Shown: piece by piece, positions 15,764-22,312 of the stretch
Layout: each line of letters starts with the position of its first letter
Numbering within the stretch: the stretch's first letter is position 1
NCBI RefSeq assembly: GCF_014656435.1
Contig: NZ_BNCK01000016.1
Coordinates: 1-41,379 of the forward strand
Source: Thalassotalea marina
GTDB taxonomy: Bacteria; Pseudomonadota; Gammaproteobacteria; Enterobacterales; Alteromonadaceae
DNA: 41,379 bases
Reading direction: 5' to 3'
Program-made: the position numbers and the translations under genes
Notes under the pieces: generated by a model
What the model was told of the DNA's origin: nothing
Databases searched by the model: none
The model's input: the letters and a program-made list of their open reading frames with translations, nothing else

Positions 15764-16213
15764 ATGGCAGTAGAAATAGACTCTGATAACAAAGCAAACC
15801 TAGCAGATTTGATTAAAGCAAATTTAGGTAACAGTGTTGAGTTTTCTAACGGTTGTTGGTTATCTCTTGAAGACGATAACGGTATCTTTTGGGGTGAATG
15901 CCCTTATGGTCAAAATTGGTGTTGTAATTCCGATGATGGTTATATTGAGACTATTCTCAACTGGATTGCTTATTGGGATGAACCAAGAACTGAAACAGGT
16001 GAATTAGTCGAGTTACCAAAAGACCTAGAAACACTGGCTGAAGGTGACTTAAACGAGGAAAATGTATTAAAACTCGCCAGAGAATTTGACCTTTTCAAAA
16101 TAACCGAATTTTTAGATCAGGTTGATATAGCTTTTCATGCTAACAAATTTACACCTAAAGACTCGTTCTGGCATGAATTGAGCGCAGTATTAGACATTAG
16201 AATGAAAAGATAA
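15764..16213 (+). CDS. Array gene 7: hypothetical
   Basis: 149 residues, acidic, Trp/Cys-rich middle (NGCWLSLEDDNGIFWGEC, NWCCNSDDGY). This could be a small beta domain. The motif TTGGAAAACA at 15751 directly precedes the ATG. Not recognised. Confidence 0.6.
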   Translation: MAVEIDSDNKANLADLIKANLGNSVEFSNGCWLSLEDDNGIFWGECPYGQNWCCNSDDGYIETILNWIAYWDEPRTETGELVELPKDLETLAEGDLNEENVLKLAREFDLFKITEFLDQVDIAFHANKFTPKDSFWHELSAVLDIRMKR

Positions 16214-16243
16214 GTTGGCATTGGACAAAAGGATAAAGAGACT

Positions 16244-16630
16244 ATGAAAAAGGTATTTAACAACGTCATGTTACTAATGCTAGTTTCAATGTTTGGATGC
16301 ACCTCGGAGCCAGAAGATGAATACATTAGTTATAAATTTGATGCTATCAGTAAATCACCTTCAGGAAAAAAGGAATATAGAACATTTATTGAATGTTTAG
16401 ATGACACAGTTCAAAGACCTTCAGGTTTTCGATGCCAGAAGCTTATTAATGACAACCAACACTACTCTCACTCTTTATCAGTCTGGAGCAATGTAAAAAA
16501 TGAATCAGTAGGTAGTGTTAGCTACGCATCATTAAAAGAATGCAAAGAGTTTGAGTCATTATTCAACGAGTCTCACAAAGAATATAACGCAGAATGTGTT
16601 GAAATCCTTAGTAGTAAGCCACTAAGTTAG
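16244..16630 (+). CDS. Array gene 8: putative lipoprotein
   Basis: 128 residues. N-terminal MKK, a hydrophobic stretch and Cys19 (SMFGC) form a plausible type II signal peptide with a lipobox, followed by an acidic region, so export and lipidation are likely. Four further cysteines could pair. The junction before it carries two tandem motifs (TTGGCA-TTGGAC) plus a separate AAAGGA site. A 16-bp palindrome TTAGTTGATCAACTAA overlaps the stop. Confidence 0.6.
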   Translation: MKKVFNNVMLLMLVSMFGCTSEPEDEYISYKFDAISKSPSGKKEYRTFIECLDDTVQRPSGFRCQKLINDNQHYSHSLSVWSNVKNESVGSVSYASLKECKEFESLFNESHKEYNAECVEILSSKPLS

Positions 16631-16673
16631 TTGATCAACTAATTTAAAACATTGGAAAAAAGGAATAACGGAA

Positions 16674-16853
16674 ATGACAGTTGAATATGACGTCTGGTCG
16701 GATGGTGACGGGCGATTAAAAAGTGAAGTGGCTCAACAATTATTTGTTGATGATAAAGATGCACCTTATCCATATCAAAAACATGAAATTCGAGTAACTG
16801 CTAAAGATGGCAATGATGCTATCAAGCAGTTAAGGCAAGCTAAAAAGCAATAG
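16674..16853 (+). CDS. Array gene 9: hypothetical, 59 residues
   Basis: Begins MTVEYDVWSDGDGRL and ends KQLRQAKKQ; acidic first half, basic helical end. The motif at 16652 is followed by a separate AGGA and GGAA region before the ATG. The stop TAG merges with the next junction (TAGTGGAA). Not recognised. Confidence 0.5.
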   Translation: MTVEYDVWSDGDGRLKSEVAQQLFVDDKDAPYPYQKHEIRVTAKDGNDAIKQLRQAKKQ

Positions 16854-16868
16854 TGGAATGCAAGAATT

Positions 16869-17069
16869 ATGGCTTTAACTGATTTTAAACACGGTGTTTT
16901 TTATGCAGCAGCAATAGTTGTAGAAGTTCATAATGATCCAACCATTGCGGCAACGATAATTCAAAATGCTGGTTTTGCTGAACATGACGTTTCTGAGTTA
17001 GATGAATCAGATAAAAAACAACTTAGAAAACTTAACAATTACGATGGTATTAACCTGAAAGGGTTATAG
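16869..17069 (+). CDS. Array gene 10: hypothetical
   Basis: 66 residues. Begins MALTDFKHGVFYAAAIVVE, a helical Ala/Val-rich start, then an acidic tail with DVSELDESDKKQ. Reminiscent of small phage proteins, no family recognised. Flanked by GTGGAATGCAAG and GTGGAATACAAG junctions. Confidence 0.55.
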   Translation: MALTDFKHGVFYAAAIVVEVHNDPTIAATIIQNAGFAEHDVSELDESDKKQLRKLNNYDGINLKGL

Positions 17070-17089
17070 TGGAATACAAGGAGCTCACG

Positions 17090-17254
17090 ATGAAAGACCA
17101 GTTAAAACGTCTAAAAGAAATTGAAGTTAAGGCTAAGACCATAGCAAATAGTATCGATGTAAATTGTGCTGATAGTCAAAAGCAATATGAAGAATTAGCG
17201 CAATTAGCTAATGAACTTGGTGGTGTTATCAACGCTAGTGAAGCGTCTAACTAA
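17090..17254 (+). CDS. Array gene 11: hypothetical, 54 residues
   Basis: Helical, possibly coiled-coil (MKDQLKRLKEIEVKAKTIAN). Start chosen at the ATG with CAAGGAG upstream. Here the junction motif GTGGAATACAAGGAG runs directly into the Shine-Dalgarno. Confidence 0.55.
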   Translation: MKDQLKRLKEIEVKAKTIANSIDVNCADSQKQYEELAQLANELGGVINASEASN

Positions 17255-17272
17255 GCAATATTGGATAACAAA

Positions 17273-17455
17273 ATGAATGATTATAAATCGTCAGATATTT
17301 TATTTTTTGCTTTTGTATTAACTGTAATGCTTTTCACAAGCCCAGGCGGCGGTTTATTGCTTGTTATTGTTTATCTATTGATAGAAGGGTTTAGTTTGCG
17401 TAAAAAAGAAAATCTAGCGAAAGAAAATTCAAAAATAAACAAGAATAAACAATAG
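17273..17455 (+). CDS. Array gene 12: small membrane protein
   Basis: 60 residues with two hydrophobic segments at about residues 8-23 and 27-41 separated by PGGG, then a Lys-rich cytoplasmic-type tail. An in-frame TTG in the motif at 17261 is an alternative start. Not recognised. Confidence 0.55.
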   Translation: MNDYKSSDILFFAFVLTVMLFTSPGGGLLLVIVYLLIEGFSLRKKENLAKENSKINKNKQ

Positions 17456-17468
17456 TGGAATTCAGGAA

Positions 17469-17660
17469 ATGAAACTATCTACTCATATTTTTATGGCTGC
17501 TTCGGCAGTATTGGCACTTGTTGTAGCACTGGATGAATTAGCAATAGTTAGTATCGAATCATCACCAATTATTGCCAAGGCAGCTATTGGTTTATCGGTC
17601 TTGTTAATTATTGTCGCTTTTTTTATATGGTTTGTTAAAGAACGACCAGCAGAAAAATAA
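17469..17660 (+). CDS. Array gene 13: small membrane protein
   Basis: 63 residues with two predicted transmembrane helices (about residues 6-23 and 36-57). AGGAA lies just before the ATG. Second consecutive membrane-protein gene in the array. Not recognised. Confidence 0.55.
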   Translation: MKLSTHIFMAASAVLALVVALDELAIVSIESSPIIAKAAIGLSVLLIIVAFFIWFVKERPAEK

Positions 17661-17698
17661 ATATTGAATGGCTAATTAGCCCTATCGCATAGTTGGAT
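17661..17698 (+). other. Possible empty or collapsed cassette
   Basis: Two junction motifs, ATATTGAATGG at 17661 and AGTTGGATTACA at 17691, are only 29 bp apart with no gene between them; the interval reads just ATG GCT AAT TAG. This may be a decayed cassette or a doubled site. Confidence 0.4.
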
Positions 17699-17716
17699 TA
17701 CAGCGGATTATCGAAC

Positions 17717-17973
17717 ATGACACAAACAATTGAACGAAGTGGTGATATGGGGCAAGGAACTAAGCTCACTTTATTGAAAGATTACGAGGGTGATATACAT
17801 ATTTCTGTTATGCCAATCGGGCACAAATTTTCAATGACTAGTGTTGAATTTTGTAATTCAGGCTCTAAAAGCCACAGAACTTTATGGCGCTTCATGCACT
17901 GTTTGAAGCTATGCAAGAAGATGAAAAAGAACTGGCTGATTACCATTTAGCTGACCAGTTTAAGCGTAAATAA
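17717..17973 (+). pseudogene. Array gene 14: hypothetical with apparent frameshift
   Basis: The ATG-initiated frame (MTQTIERSGDMGQGTKL...) ends at 17950 with an unusual basic, Cys-rich tail. From about 17881 a different frame gives a normal acidic helical sequence (ALHALFEAMQEDEKELADYH) whose TAA at 17973 falls six bases before the next junction motif, as in other cassettes. The intact ancestor probably joined these frames. A sequencing error or a real indel between about 17860 and 17885 would explain it. Confidence 0.55.
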
Positions 17974-17997
17974 CAATATTGGATTACAGGAATTTCT

Positions 17998-18207
17998 ATG
18001 CCTAAACATCTAATCGTTACTGAGTTTGAGTTGAAGTGTTTATTAGATAGGCTCGAAGAGTGTATTGAATTGGCTTGTAGTGCTGAATGTGATGAATACA
18101 TTAAGTCAGTTAAAAGAGATTGCAATGCTGCAATGAGGATTGCAAAGCGAAACAACTTTGAGATCAATAAAAGCATTGTAGATGTAGCAAACCGAAAATA
18201 TTTTTAG
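17998..18207 (+). CDS. Array gene 15: hypothetical
   Basis: 69 residues, helical, four Cys (CLLDRLEECIELACSAEC). Motif TTGGATTACAGG at 17979. Not recognised. Confidence 0.55.
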   Translation: MPKHLIVTEFELKCLLDRLEECIELACSAECDEYIKSVKRDCNAAMRIAKRNNFEINKSIVDVANRKYF

Positions 18208-18224
18208 ATTGGTAAAAATGAATC

Positions 18225-18512
18225 ATGGATAAACAAGTAGCCGAACATATAAAAGCATCTAAACAATCTGGTTTAGATGGTACAGCAGAGTTTATCCAAG
18301 AGCTTTTTGATTCTCATGAGCGCCTAAAGAAAAAGTATACGGATGAAGTAAAAAAGAATGCTTATATTTCCGTAACAGGCAAGTCAATTAAAGGTATCTG
18401 GTCAGATGGTATTGTGGACGCTATTGAAACGCTTTGCCCTGATTATGATGAAAACTCAGAAATAAATGTAGGTGAGTTGCTTCAACATAGCATTGAGTTA
18501 GCTCACCAATAA
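18225..18512 (+). CDS. Array gene 16: hypothetical
   Basis: 95 residues, helical and charged; the middle (FDSHERLKKKYTDEVKKNA) may be a coiled coil. Motif variant TTGGTAAAAA at 18209. Not recognised. Confidence 0.55.
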   Translation: MDKQVAEHIKASKQSGLDGTAEFIQELFDSHERLKKKYTDEVKKNAYISVTGKSIKGIWSDGIVDAIETLCPDYDENSEINVGELLQHSIELAHQ

Positions 18513-18535
18513 ATATTGGGATGATTTGTTAAAAA

Positions 18536-18686
18536 ATGTCGGATATAAATGAATTAGAAAATCAGCTTGAAGAAGCGAATGAGAAAGTAGCTTATTTGAT
18601 AGGGAAATACGCTTGTGTTATGCAGCATGGACGACTCACCAGAAACAATAGAAGCTGCAAAAAATACACTTGAGACACTTAGTTAA
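18536..18686 (+). pseudogene. Array gene 17: small coiled-coil-like protein with apparent frameshift
   Basis: The ATG frame begins MSDINELENQLEEANEKV, a coiled-coil-like helix, and stops at 18673 after a basic tail. The +1 frame from about 18627 continues as MDDSPETIEAAKNTLETLS and stops at 18686, eight bases before the next junction motif (18695). The acidic second part matches the style of the first, so a one-base indel near 18620 is likely. Confidence 0.5.
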
Positions 18687-18699
18687 TTGCTAAATTGAA

Positions 18700-18912
18700 A
18701 TGACCATGGAATTGTATGACTTTGATATTCCACCATGTCCCAAGTGCGGCAAGGATGAAATGATTCATAAATGTATATCTCAGGTTCCTGGTACCGCACA
18801 ATTTAGAAAAAATGGTTGGTATTGTGAATCATGTGGAATTGGCCCATTGCAATTAGGCTCGTTTAGTGAAGCAGAAGCGGCAAGAACAGCTTTGGTTTTA
18901 ATGAATAAGTAA
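18700..18912 (+). CDS. Array gene 18: Lar-like zinc-ribbon protein
   Basis: 70 residues. PCPKCG at residues 12-17 and CESC about 30 residues later form a four-Cys zinc ribbon; the following SFSEAEAARTALVLMN helix is the usual end of Lar-type restriction-alleviation proteins found on phages and plasmids. Lar proteins modulate host type I restriction. The family call rests on the C-x2-C spacing and the terminal helix. The ATG overlaps a TTGAAA motif variant; an ATG at 18706 is an alternative. Confidence 0.6.
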   Translation: MTMELYDFDIPPCPKCGKDEMIHKCISQVPGTAQFRKNGWYCESCGIGPLQLGSFSEAEAARTALVLMNK

Positions 18913-18925
18913 TATTGGATTACAT

Positions 18926-19021
18926 ATGGCAGAAAATATTATCGATTTTTCAAAAATGCAGTTAATCGAGCAGGTCAAAAGTAAAATCAGATTTATAGTT
19001 GGAAAAAACGTCGAGGCTTAA
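18926..19021 (+). CDS. Array gene 19: very small ORF reading across a junction
   Basis: 31 residues (MAENIIDFSKMQLIEQ...). Its C-terminus is encoded by the next junction motif TTGGAA (18999-19004), so the original stop seems lost at the junction. Probably a truncated cassette. Low certainty that it is translated. Confidence 0.35.
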   Translation: MAENIIDFSKMQLIEQVKSKIRFIVGKNVEA

Positions 19022-19023
19022 AC

Positions 19024-19317
19024 ATGAAAAGTAATGAGATATTAGGATTTATATATGGTGTTACCTTTTTAATAGGTATAGCGATAATTTCTCTTGGTTC
19101 GTTCACTAGTCTCTTTTCTTTGCCATTTGAAGGGTTTTTAAGTAGCAAACACTTCGACACTCTGGGCAATTCATTAGAGCCATTATTATTGTTTCTTGGA
19201 TACTTCGCGTTGTTTAAATCAGCGCTGCTTGGCTCTAGTTTTATTGCTGCCAAGGCATTAAAACTTAATGTTAGGTTTATACAGTTTCCTGTACCTATTT
19301 TTACACTGACTAAATAG
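19024..19317 (+). CDS. Array gene 20: small membrane protein
   Basis: 97 residues with hydrophobic segments at about residues 7-30 and 52-75. Ends with a TAG that abuts TTGGAAAACA. Not recognised. Confidence 0.55.
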   Translation: MKSNEILGFIYGVTFLIGIAIISLGSFTSLFSLPFEGFLSSKHFDTLGNSLEPLLLFLGYFALFKSALLGSSFIAAKALKLNVRFIQFPVPIFTLTK

Positions 19318-19333
19318 TTGGAAAACATAACTT

Positions 19334-19666
19334 ATGCCCTTAACACCTGATCACATTCACGAAGAACGTAGCGAAGCGATTAAAAATTCGTTTATGGGGT
19401 GTGAGTTCTTTCAATTAAAAGTTGGTTGGCCTGTTAGCTCTGACTCTGCTCATATTGAATTAATTCAAGAGGGGACAGGTTCATTTTTGGAGCTAACAAA
19501 AATTTTAGATAGTAACGAGCATTTGAGAACTGTAACTATTTGGATTAAGGGTGGTAAACACCTAAAGACAACTAAACATAAAAGAAGATTATTTTGGCTT
19601 GGTGGTGACAATATTTCAAAGCTAAAGGCTAAAGAAATATTACATGCGGCTAAACCTAGAATTTAA
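19334..19666 (+). CDS. Array gene 21: hypothetical
   Basis: 110 residues, mixed alpha/beta, basic C-terminal half (GGKHLKTTKHKRRLFWLGG). Possible nucleic-acid binding, judging only by charge. Motif TTGGAAAACA at 19318. Confidence 0.55.
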   Translation: MPLTPDHIHEERSEAIKNSFMGCEFFQLKVGWPVSSDSAHIELIQEGTGSFLELTKILDSNEHLRTVTIWIKGGKHLKTTKHKRRLFWLGGDNISKLKAKEILHAAKPRI

Positions 19667-19697
19667 GCATTGGAAAAACGGAAAAAGGATTCAAGGT

Positions 19698-19889
19698 ATG
19701 ATAGGTGAAAGATTTTTGGCTCCTATTAATAGAGCTGACACAGTTGAAGGAATAGTAACAAGCTACAACGAAGATTCAGGTTTTGTAACTTTGATCACTG
19801 ATGATGGTGAATCATGGAAAGGTTATGAATATCAGTTAGAAACAATTACCCCATTGGAATACAAAAATGAACGAAGTGAGCTTAACTGA
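19698..19889 (+). CDS. Array gene 22: hypothetical, reads through the next junction
   Basis: 63 residues. The beta-rich body (VEGIVTSYNEDSGFVTLI) resembles a small SH3- or KOW-like barrel. The last residues are encoded by the junction motif at 19854 (CCATTGGAATACA) and by the start of the next gene, an overlap of 23 bases, so the native stop was probably lost at this junction. A separate AAGG precedes its ATG. Confidence 0.5.
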   Translation: MIGERFLAPINRADTVEGIVTSYNEDSGFVTLITDDGESWKGYEYQLETITPLEYKNERSELN

Positions 19890-20523
19890 CCAGCAAAAAG
19901 AAGATTATATAGCTGAATGCAATCAATTTAGAAGAATGAAAACGGCTATACGAAATAAAGATTTATCAGCAGTTCAAAAAAGCATTGCGTATATTGAGCT
20001 AAGTAAAAAAGTGCTTGATAAAAATAGTGCTATCGCCTTGAACTATGAGTGTAGTGGCCGCGGTTTACCAGCCCACAGTTATTACGGTGATATAGCTTTC
20101 TACAAAAGCATTACGGGTAGCATAGACGGTATAGAACACTTAATTAATGAAGATTACCTTTTAAAGATTAAAGCTAACAATGATCGTTATGAAGCTGGTA
20201 GAGCAAAATGGGATAGTGGAGATATTACAGAGGTAAATGTTTCCCTATCACCTGAACAAGCTAAATTTGCGCTATGGATTGAGGACAACACGCCTTACTT
20301 AATGAAGCTCTTTGACTTTAATGAGCGCTCATATTTACCCGAAGAAGTTGAAAAGTATTTATCAGTCGCTTCAAGCAGTGAAGAAATTATGGCTCGTTTC
20401 GTTATTGGTGTTTGGCGACATGACAATGAATTAGATTTTAACTTTGTTGATGCGGCTAAATCGCTGGACGATAAGCAAATGAAAATCATAACGGATTGGT
20501 TATCTGATCCATTTTGGCCTTAA
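19867..20523 (+). CDS. Array gene 23: hypothetical, largest of the array
   Basis: 218 residues, helical, acidic, Tyr/Trp-containing; no motif recognised. The motif TTGGAATACA sits 7 bases before the ATG, the most consensus-like spacing in the array. Followed by a degenerate junction (GCGGAATGAC at 20535). Confidence 0.6.
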   Translation: MNEVSLTDQQKEDYIAECNQFRRMKTAIRNKDLSAVQKSIAYIELSKKVLDKNSAIALNYECSGRGLPAHSYYGDIAFYKSITGSIDGIEHLINEDYLLKIKANNDRYEAGRAKWDSGDITEVNVSLSPEQAKFALWIEDNTPYLMKLFDFNERSYLPEEVEKYLSVASSSEEIMARFVIGVWRHDNELDFNFVDAAKSLDDKQMKIITDWLSDPFWP

Positions 20524-20547
20524 AAGTTAGCGTAGCGGAATGACTAA

Positions 20548-20817
20548 ATGCCTATTTATAAAGTAGTAAAAGACGTTGTTGGGTACGAATTTAAGAAAGT
20601 GATAATTCGTAAGTCTAGGGATAATGACATTCATCACCCGTATTATTTTGTATATGGTCTTTTATTTGATTCATTAAATGTTGATGAATTAGTTATTGAT
20701 GATAGCAAAGGCATGATAAAACGATTTCGCAATATAGACTCTGCGGTTAAAACGGTTGAAAAAATATTAGCTAATAACACAGTGATAAACAAAGCTATTG
20801 AGCTTAAATTAGAGTGA
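20548..20817 (+). CDS. Array gene 24: hypothetical
   Basis: 89 residues, basic N-terminal half with beta-like strands, helical C-terminus. Not recognised. Its stop TGA abuts the next TTGGAA. Confidence 0.55.
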   Translation: MPIYKVVKDVVGYEFKKVIIRKSRDNDIHHPYYFVYGLLFDSLNVDELVIDDSKGMIKRFRNIDSAVKTVEKILANNTVINKAIELKLE

Positions 20818-20830
20818 TTGGAAATACGGT

Positions 20831-21100
20831 ATGTGGGCGATTATTAGTACAAGTAAGAACTTAAAGTTTTTTGACCTCAAAGGTACTACAGCAAAAGAAA
20901 TAGAAGGTCTCAGCTATTTTGTAAAGCACAAAGGGAATGTACCAGAAATTCCCTTTGAACATAACTTTGCTGTAACAACGCTAATTGAACACGGAGTGCC
21001 TTTATTTATCAATAAAGCCGATGCAAGAAGCGAGGCAGTGGCTTTGAATTTAACGGGATTTAAGTACTTAAAATTAACTCCCACTATCATTAAGTTTTAG
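20831..21100 (+). CDS. Array gene 25: hypothetical
   Basis: 89 residues, mixed alpha/beta, starting MWAIISTSKNLKFFDL. Motif TTGGAAATACGG at 20818. Not recognised. Confidence 0.55.
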   Translation: MWAIISTSKNLKFFDLKGTTAKEIEGLSYFVKHKGNVPEIPFEHNFAVTTLIEHGVPLFINKADARSEAVALNLTGFKYLKLTPTIIKF

Positions 21101-21147
21101 TAATTGGAAAAAGGTAATAAACGAAAATTATAGGAAAAGGAAGTGAA

Positions 21148-21747
21148 ATGGAAATACTTGAAAAAATCAAAGCTAATATTTACCAAGAGTATTCATTTAT
21201 TAATGTACATCTTTCAAATAAGGATATTTCGACTAAAGAACTGGTCTTTTATTTAAAACTTTTTTCAGTGTTAATTATTATTTCAAGTAAAGGAACTAAA
21301 AGCCAAATAGATTTATTATCTAAATTAAAAAGTCATTCAAACCAACCTGGTTTAAAAAATAGGTTGTATGCAAAACTAGCAAGAAATCTTTTGTCTGAAA
21401 TTAGTTATAGTTCTAAGAGATTGTCATGCAAACTCCTTGATCATAAGCTGAACAACGGTCCTCCTTTGATCGTAGATAATATTCATACAACGGGTTCAAT
21501 TGAGTTTACTATTGCTCTTGGGGCTTTACTATCAACAGAAATACTATCGAAAGTGGATGTAAAAGATATCATCAATTTGGTCTGTGAGTATTTCAAATCG
21601 CTAGTTATTATCAAAAATAATGAGAAAGTAGCAACTGCTTACTTCGACGAAAACACTCTGAGTTTAATAAAAGAGTATGATGAAGTAAAAATTGAGTTTC
21701 TAAACAAAGATGGTTCTGGCGTAAGTTTTGATCTTCGCAAAAAGTAA
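21148..21747 (+). CDS. Array gene 26: hypothetical
   Basis: 199 residues, Lys/Ile/Leu-rich and helical in the first 130. Codon use is more AT-rich than its neighbours. The junction motif at 21104 is 44 bases from the ATG and a separate AAAAGGAAG ribosome-binding site is used. Not recognised. Confidence 0.6.
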   Translation: MEILEKIKANIYQEYSFINVHLSNKDISTKELVFYLKLFSVLIIISSKGTKSQIDLLSKLKSHSNQPGLKNRLYAKLARNLLSEISYSSKRLSCKLLDHKLNNGPPLIVDNIHTTGSIEFTIALGALLSTEILSKVDVKDIINLVCEYFKSLVIIKNNEKVATAYFDENTLSLIKEYDEVKIEFLNKDGSGVSFDLRKK

Positions 21748-21790
21748 GATAAGTGGACATTGAAATCAAAATTAATAGGAGCTGTATCAA

Positions 21791-21937
21791 ATGGCTAATA
21801 CTAAAAAAATTACTAACGCTCTTTTGAAGCTTGATCGCTTGATAAGTGAAATTGATGTGTGTGACGATGAATCGCAAAAGCATGTTGAACAATTGTGTGA
21901 AGTACGCGACCAGATCACCAACGCCTTAGACGAATAA
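21791..21937 (+). CDS. Array gene 27: hypothetical, 48 residues
   Basis: Acidic helical protein (MANTKKITNALLKLDRLI..., ending QITNALDE). AATAGGAG lies about 10 bases before the ATG, well separated from the TTGAAATCAA motif at 21760. Not recognised. Confidence 0.5.
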   Translation: MANTKKITNALLKLDRLISEIDVCDDESQKHVEQLCEVRDQITNALDE

Positions 21938-21956
21938 CTACCATTAGAATACTAAA

Positions 21957-22106
21957 ATGAAACTCAGTCAGCCAACAAATGAATGTGAGGGTTTGAATTT
22001 GATAGCTAATTCTAAGCCAGATCAATCAGTATCAATAACTGACGAAGTAGATATTCAGTTCATGGATGGTGATTTTTTACCTAAAGATACATTTTGGATT
22101 GATTAA
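21957..22106 (+). CDS. Array gene 28: hypothetical, 49 residues, last of the array
   Basis: Acidic (ends PKDTFWID). Motif variant TTAGAATACT at 21944. Beyond its stop there is no further clear junction; 170 bases later a Tn3-type end begins, so the original right end of the array was probably cut off by the transposon. Confidence 0.45.
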   Translation: MKLSQPTNECEGLNLIANSKPDQSVSITDEVDIQFMDGDFLPKDTFWID

Positions 22107-22276
22107 ATAGAGATATTAAAACCAATTTAGAATTTATCAATCAGAACTAAGGCAGGCTGGACGCGGCGCTTTAGGTTCTTCAGAAAGTAAAGATGACCGT
22201 CAGCAAGCAAACGAGCAACGTGAGAGCGGTAGTTCTCTTTTTTATTAGATATCGGATTAAATGACTCATGCGTATA
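22107..22276 (+). other. Array-transposon boundary with possible truncated ORF
   Basis: A frame open from about 22118 to 22248 encodes a hydrophilic Gln/Glu/Arg-rich segment ending SGSSLFY without a start codon. It may be the 3' end of a cassette or of a transposon-target gene. No other signal seen. Confidence 0.3.
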
Positions 22277-22312
22277 GGGGTTTTGCGCCCATCCCCTCGA
22301 AAATAACCTTAG
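22277..22312 (+). mobile_element. Tn3-family-type terminal repeat (left end A)
   Basis: Starts with GGGGTTTTGCGCCC and ends CCTTAG, 36 bases. A copy with one mismatch occurs at 38768-38803 in the same orientation. Leading GGGG and a TTA(A)G-like inner end fit Tn3-family ends. The inner part overlaps the stop codon of the adjacent resolvase gene. Confidence 0.65.

Larger units (their letters stand above)
14465..21956 (+). repeat. Conserved short junction motif between small genes (putative recombination sites)
   Basis: A motif with consensus (A/G)TTGGA(A/T)(A/T)ACA occupies the gap between successive ORFs, always in + orientation. First T (or equivalent) at 14465, 14851, 15106, 15335 (TTGAAA), 15560, 15751, 16221 (TTGGAC, with TTGGCA at 16215), 16652, 16853 (GTGGAA), 17069 (GTGGAA), 17261, 17455 (GTGGAA), 17664 (TTGAAT), 17693, 17979, 18209 (TTGGTA), 18516 (TTGGGA), 18695 (TTGAAA), 18915, 18999, 19318, 19670, 19854, 20535 (GCGGAA), 20818, 21104, 21760 (TTGAAA) and 21944 (TTAGAA). 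Three left contexts recur: TAG-TTGGAA, AATA-TTGGATTACA and CA-TTGGAA. A separate Shine-Dalgarno often follows, so the motif is not simply the ribosome-binding site. Confidence 0.8.

Noticed and set aside
14465-21956. Junction motif as nothing but a Shine-Dalgarno variant
   Set aside because: At least six junctions have a separate AAGG-type site between the motif and the ATG, and the upstream TTG of the motif is conserved regardless of distance. A contribution of GGA to translation where spacing is short remains possible.
14461-22106. Classical integron cassette array with attC sites
   Set aside because: Junctions are only about 10-40 bp, lack the GTTRRRY/RYYYAAC core pair and show no imperfect hairpins; the recombinase also has no sign of the IntI-specific insertion.
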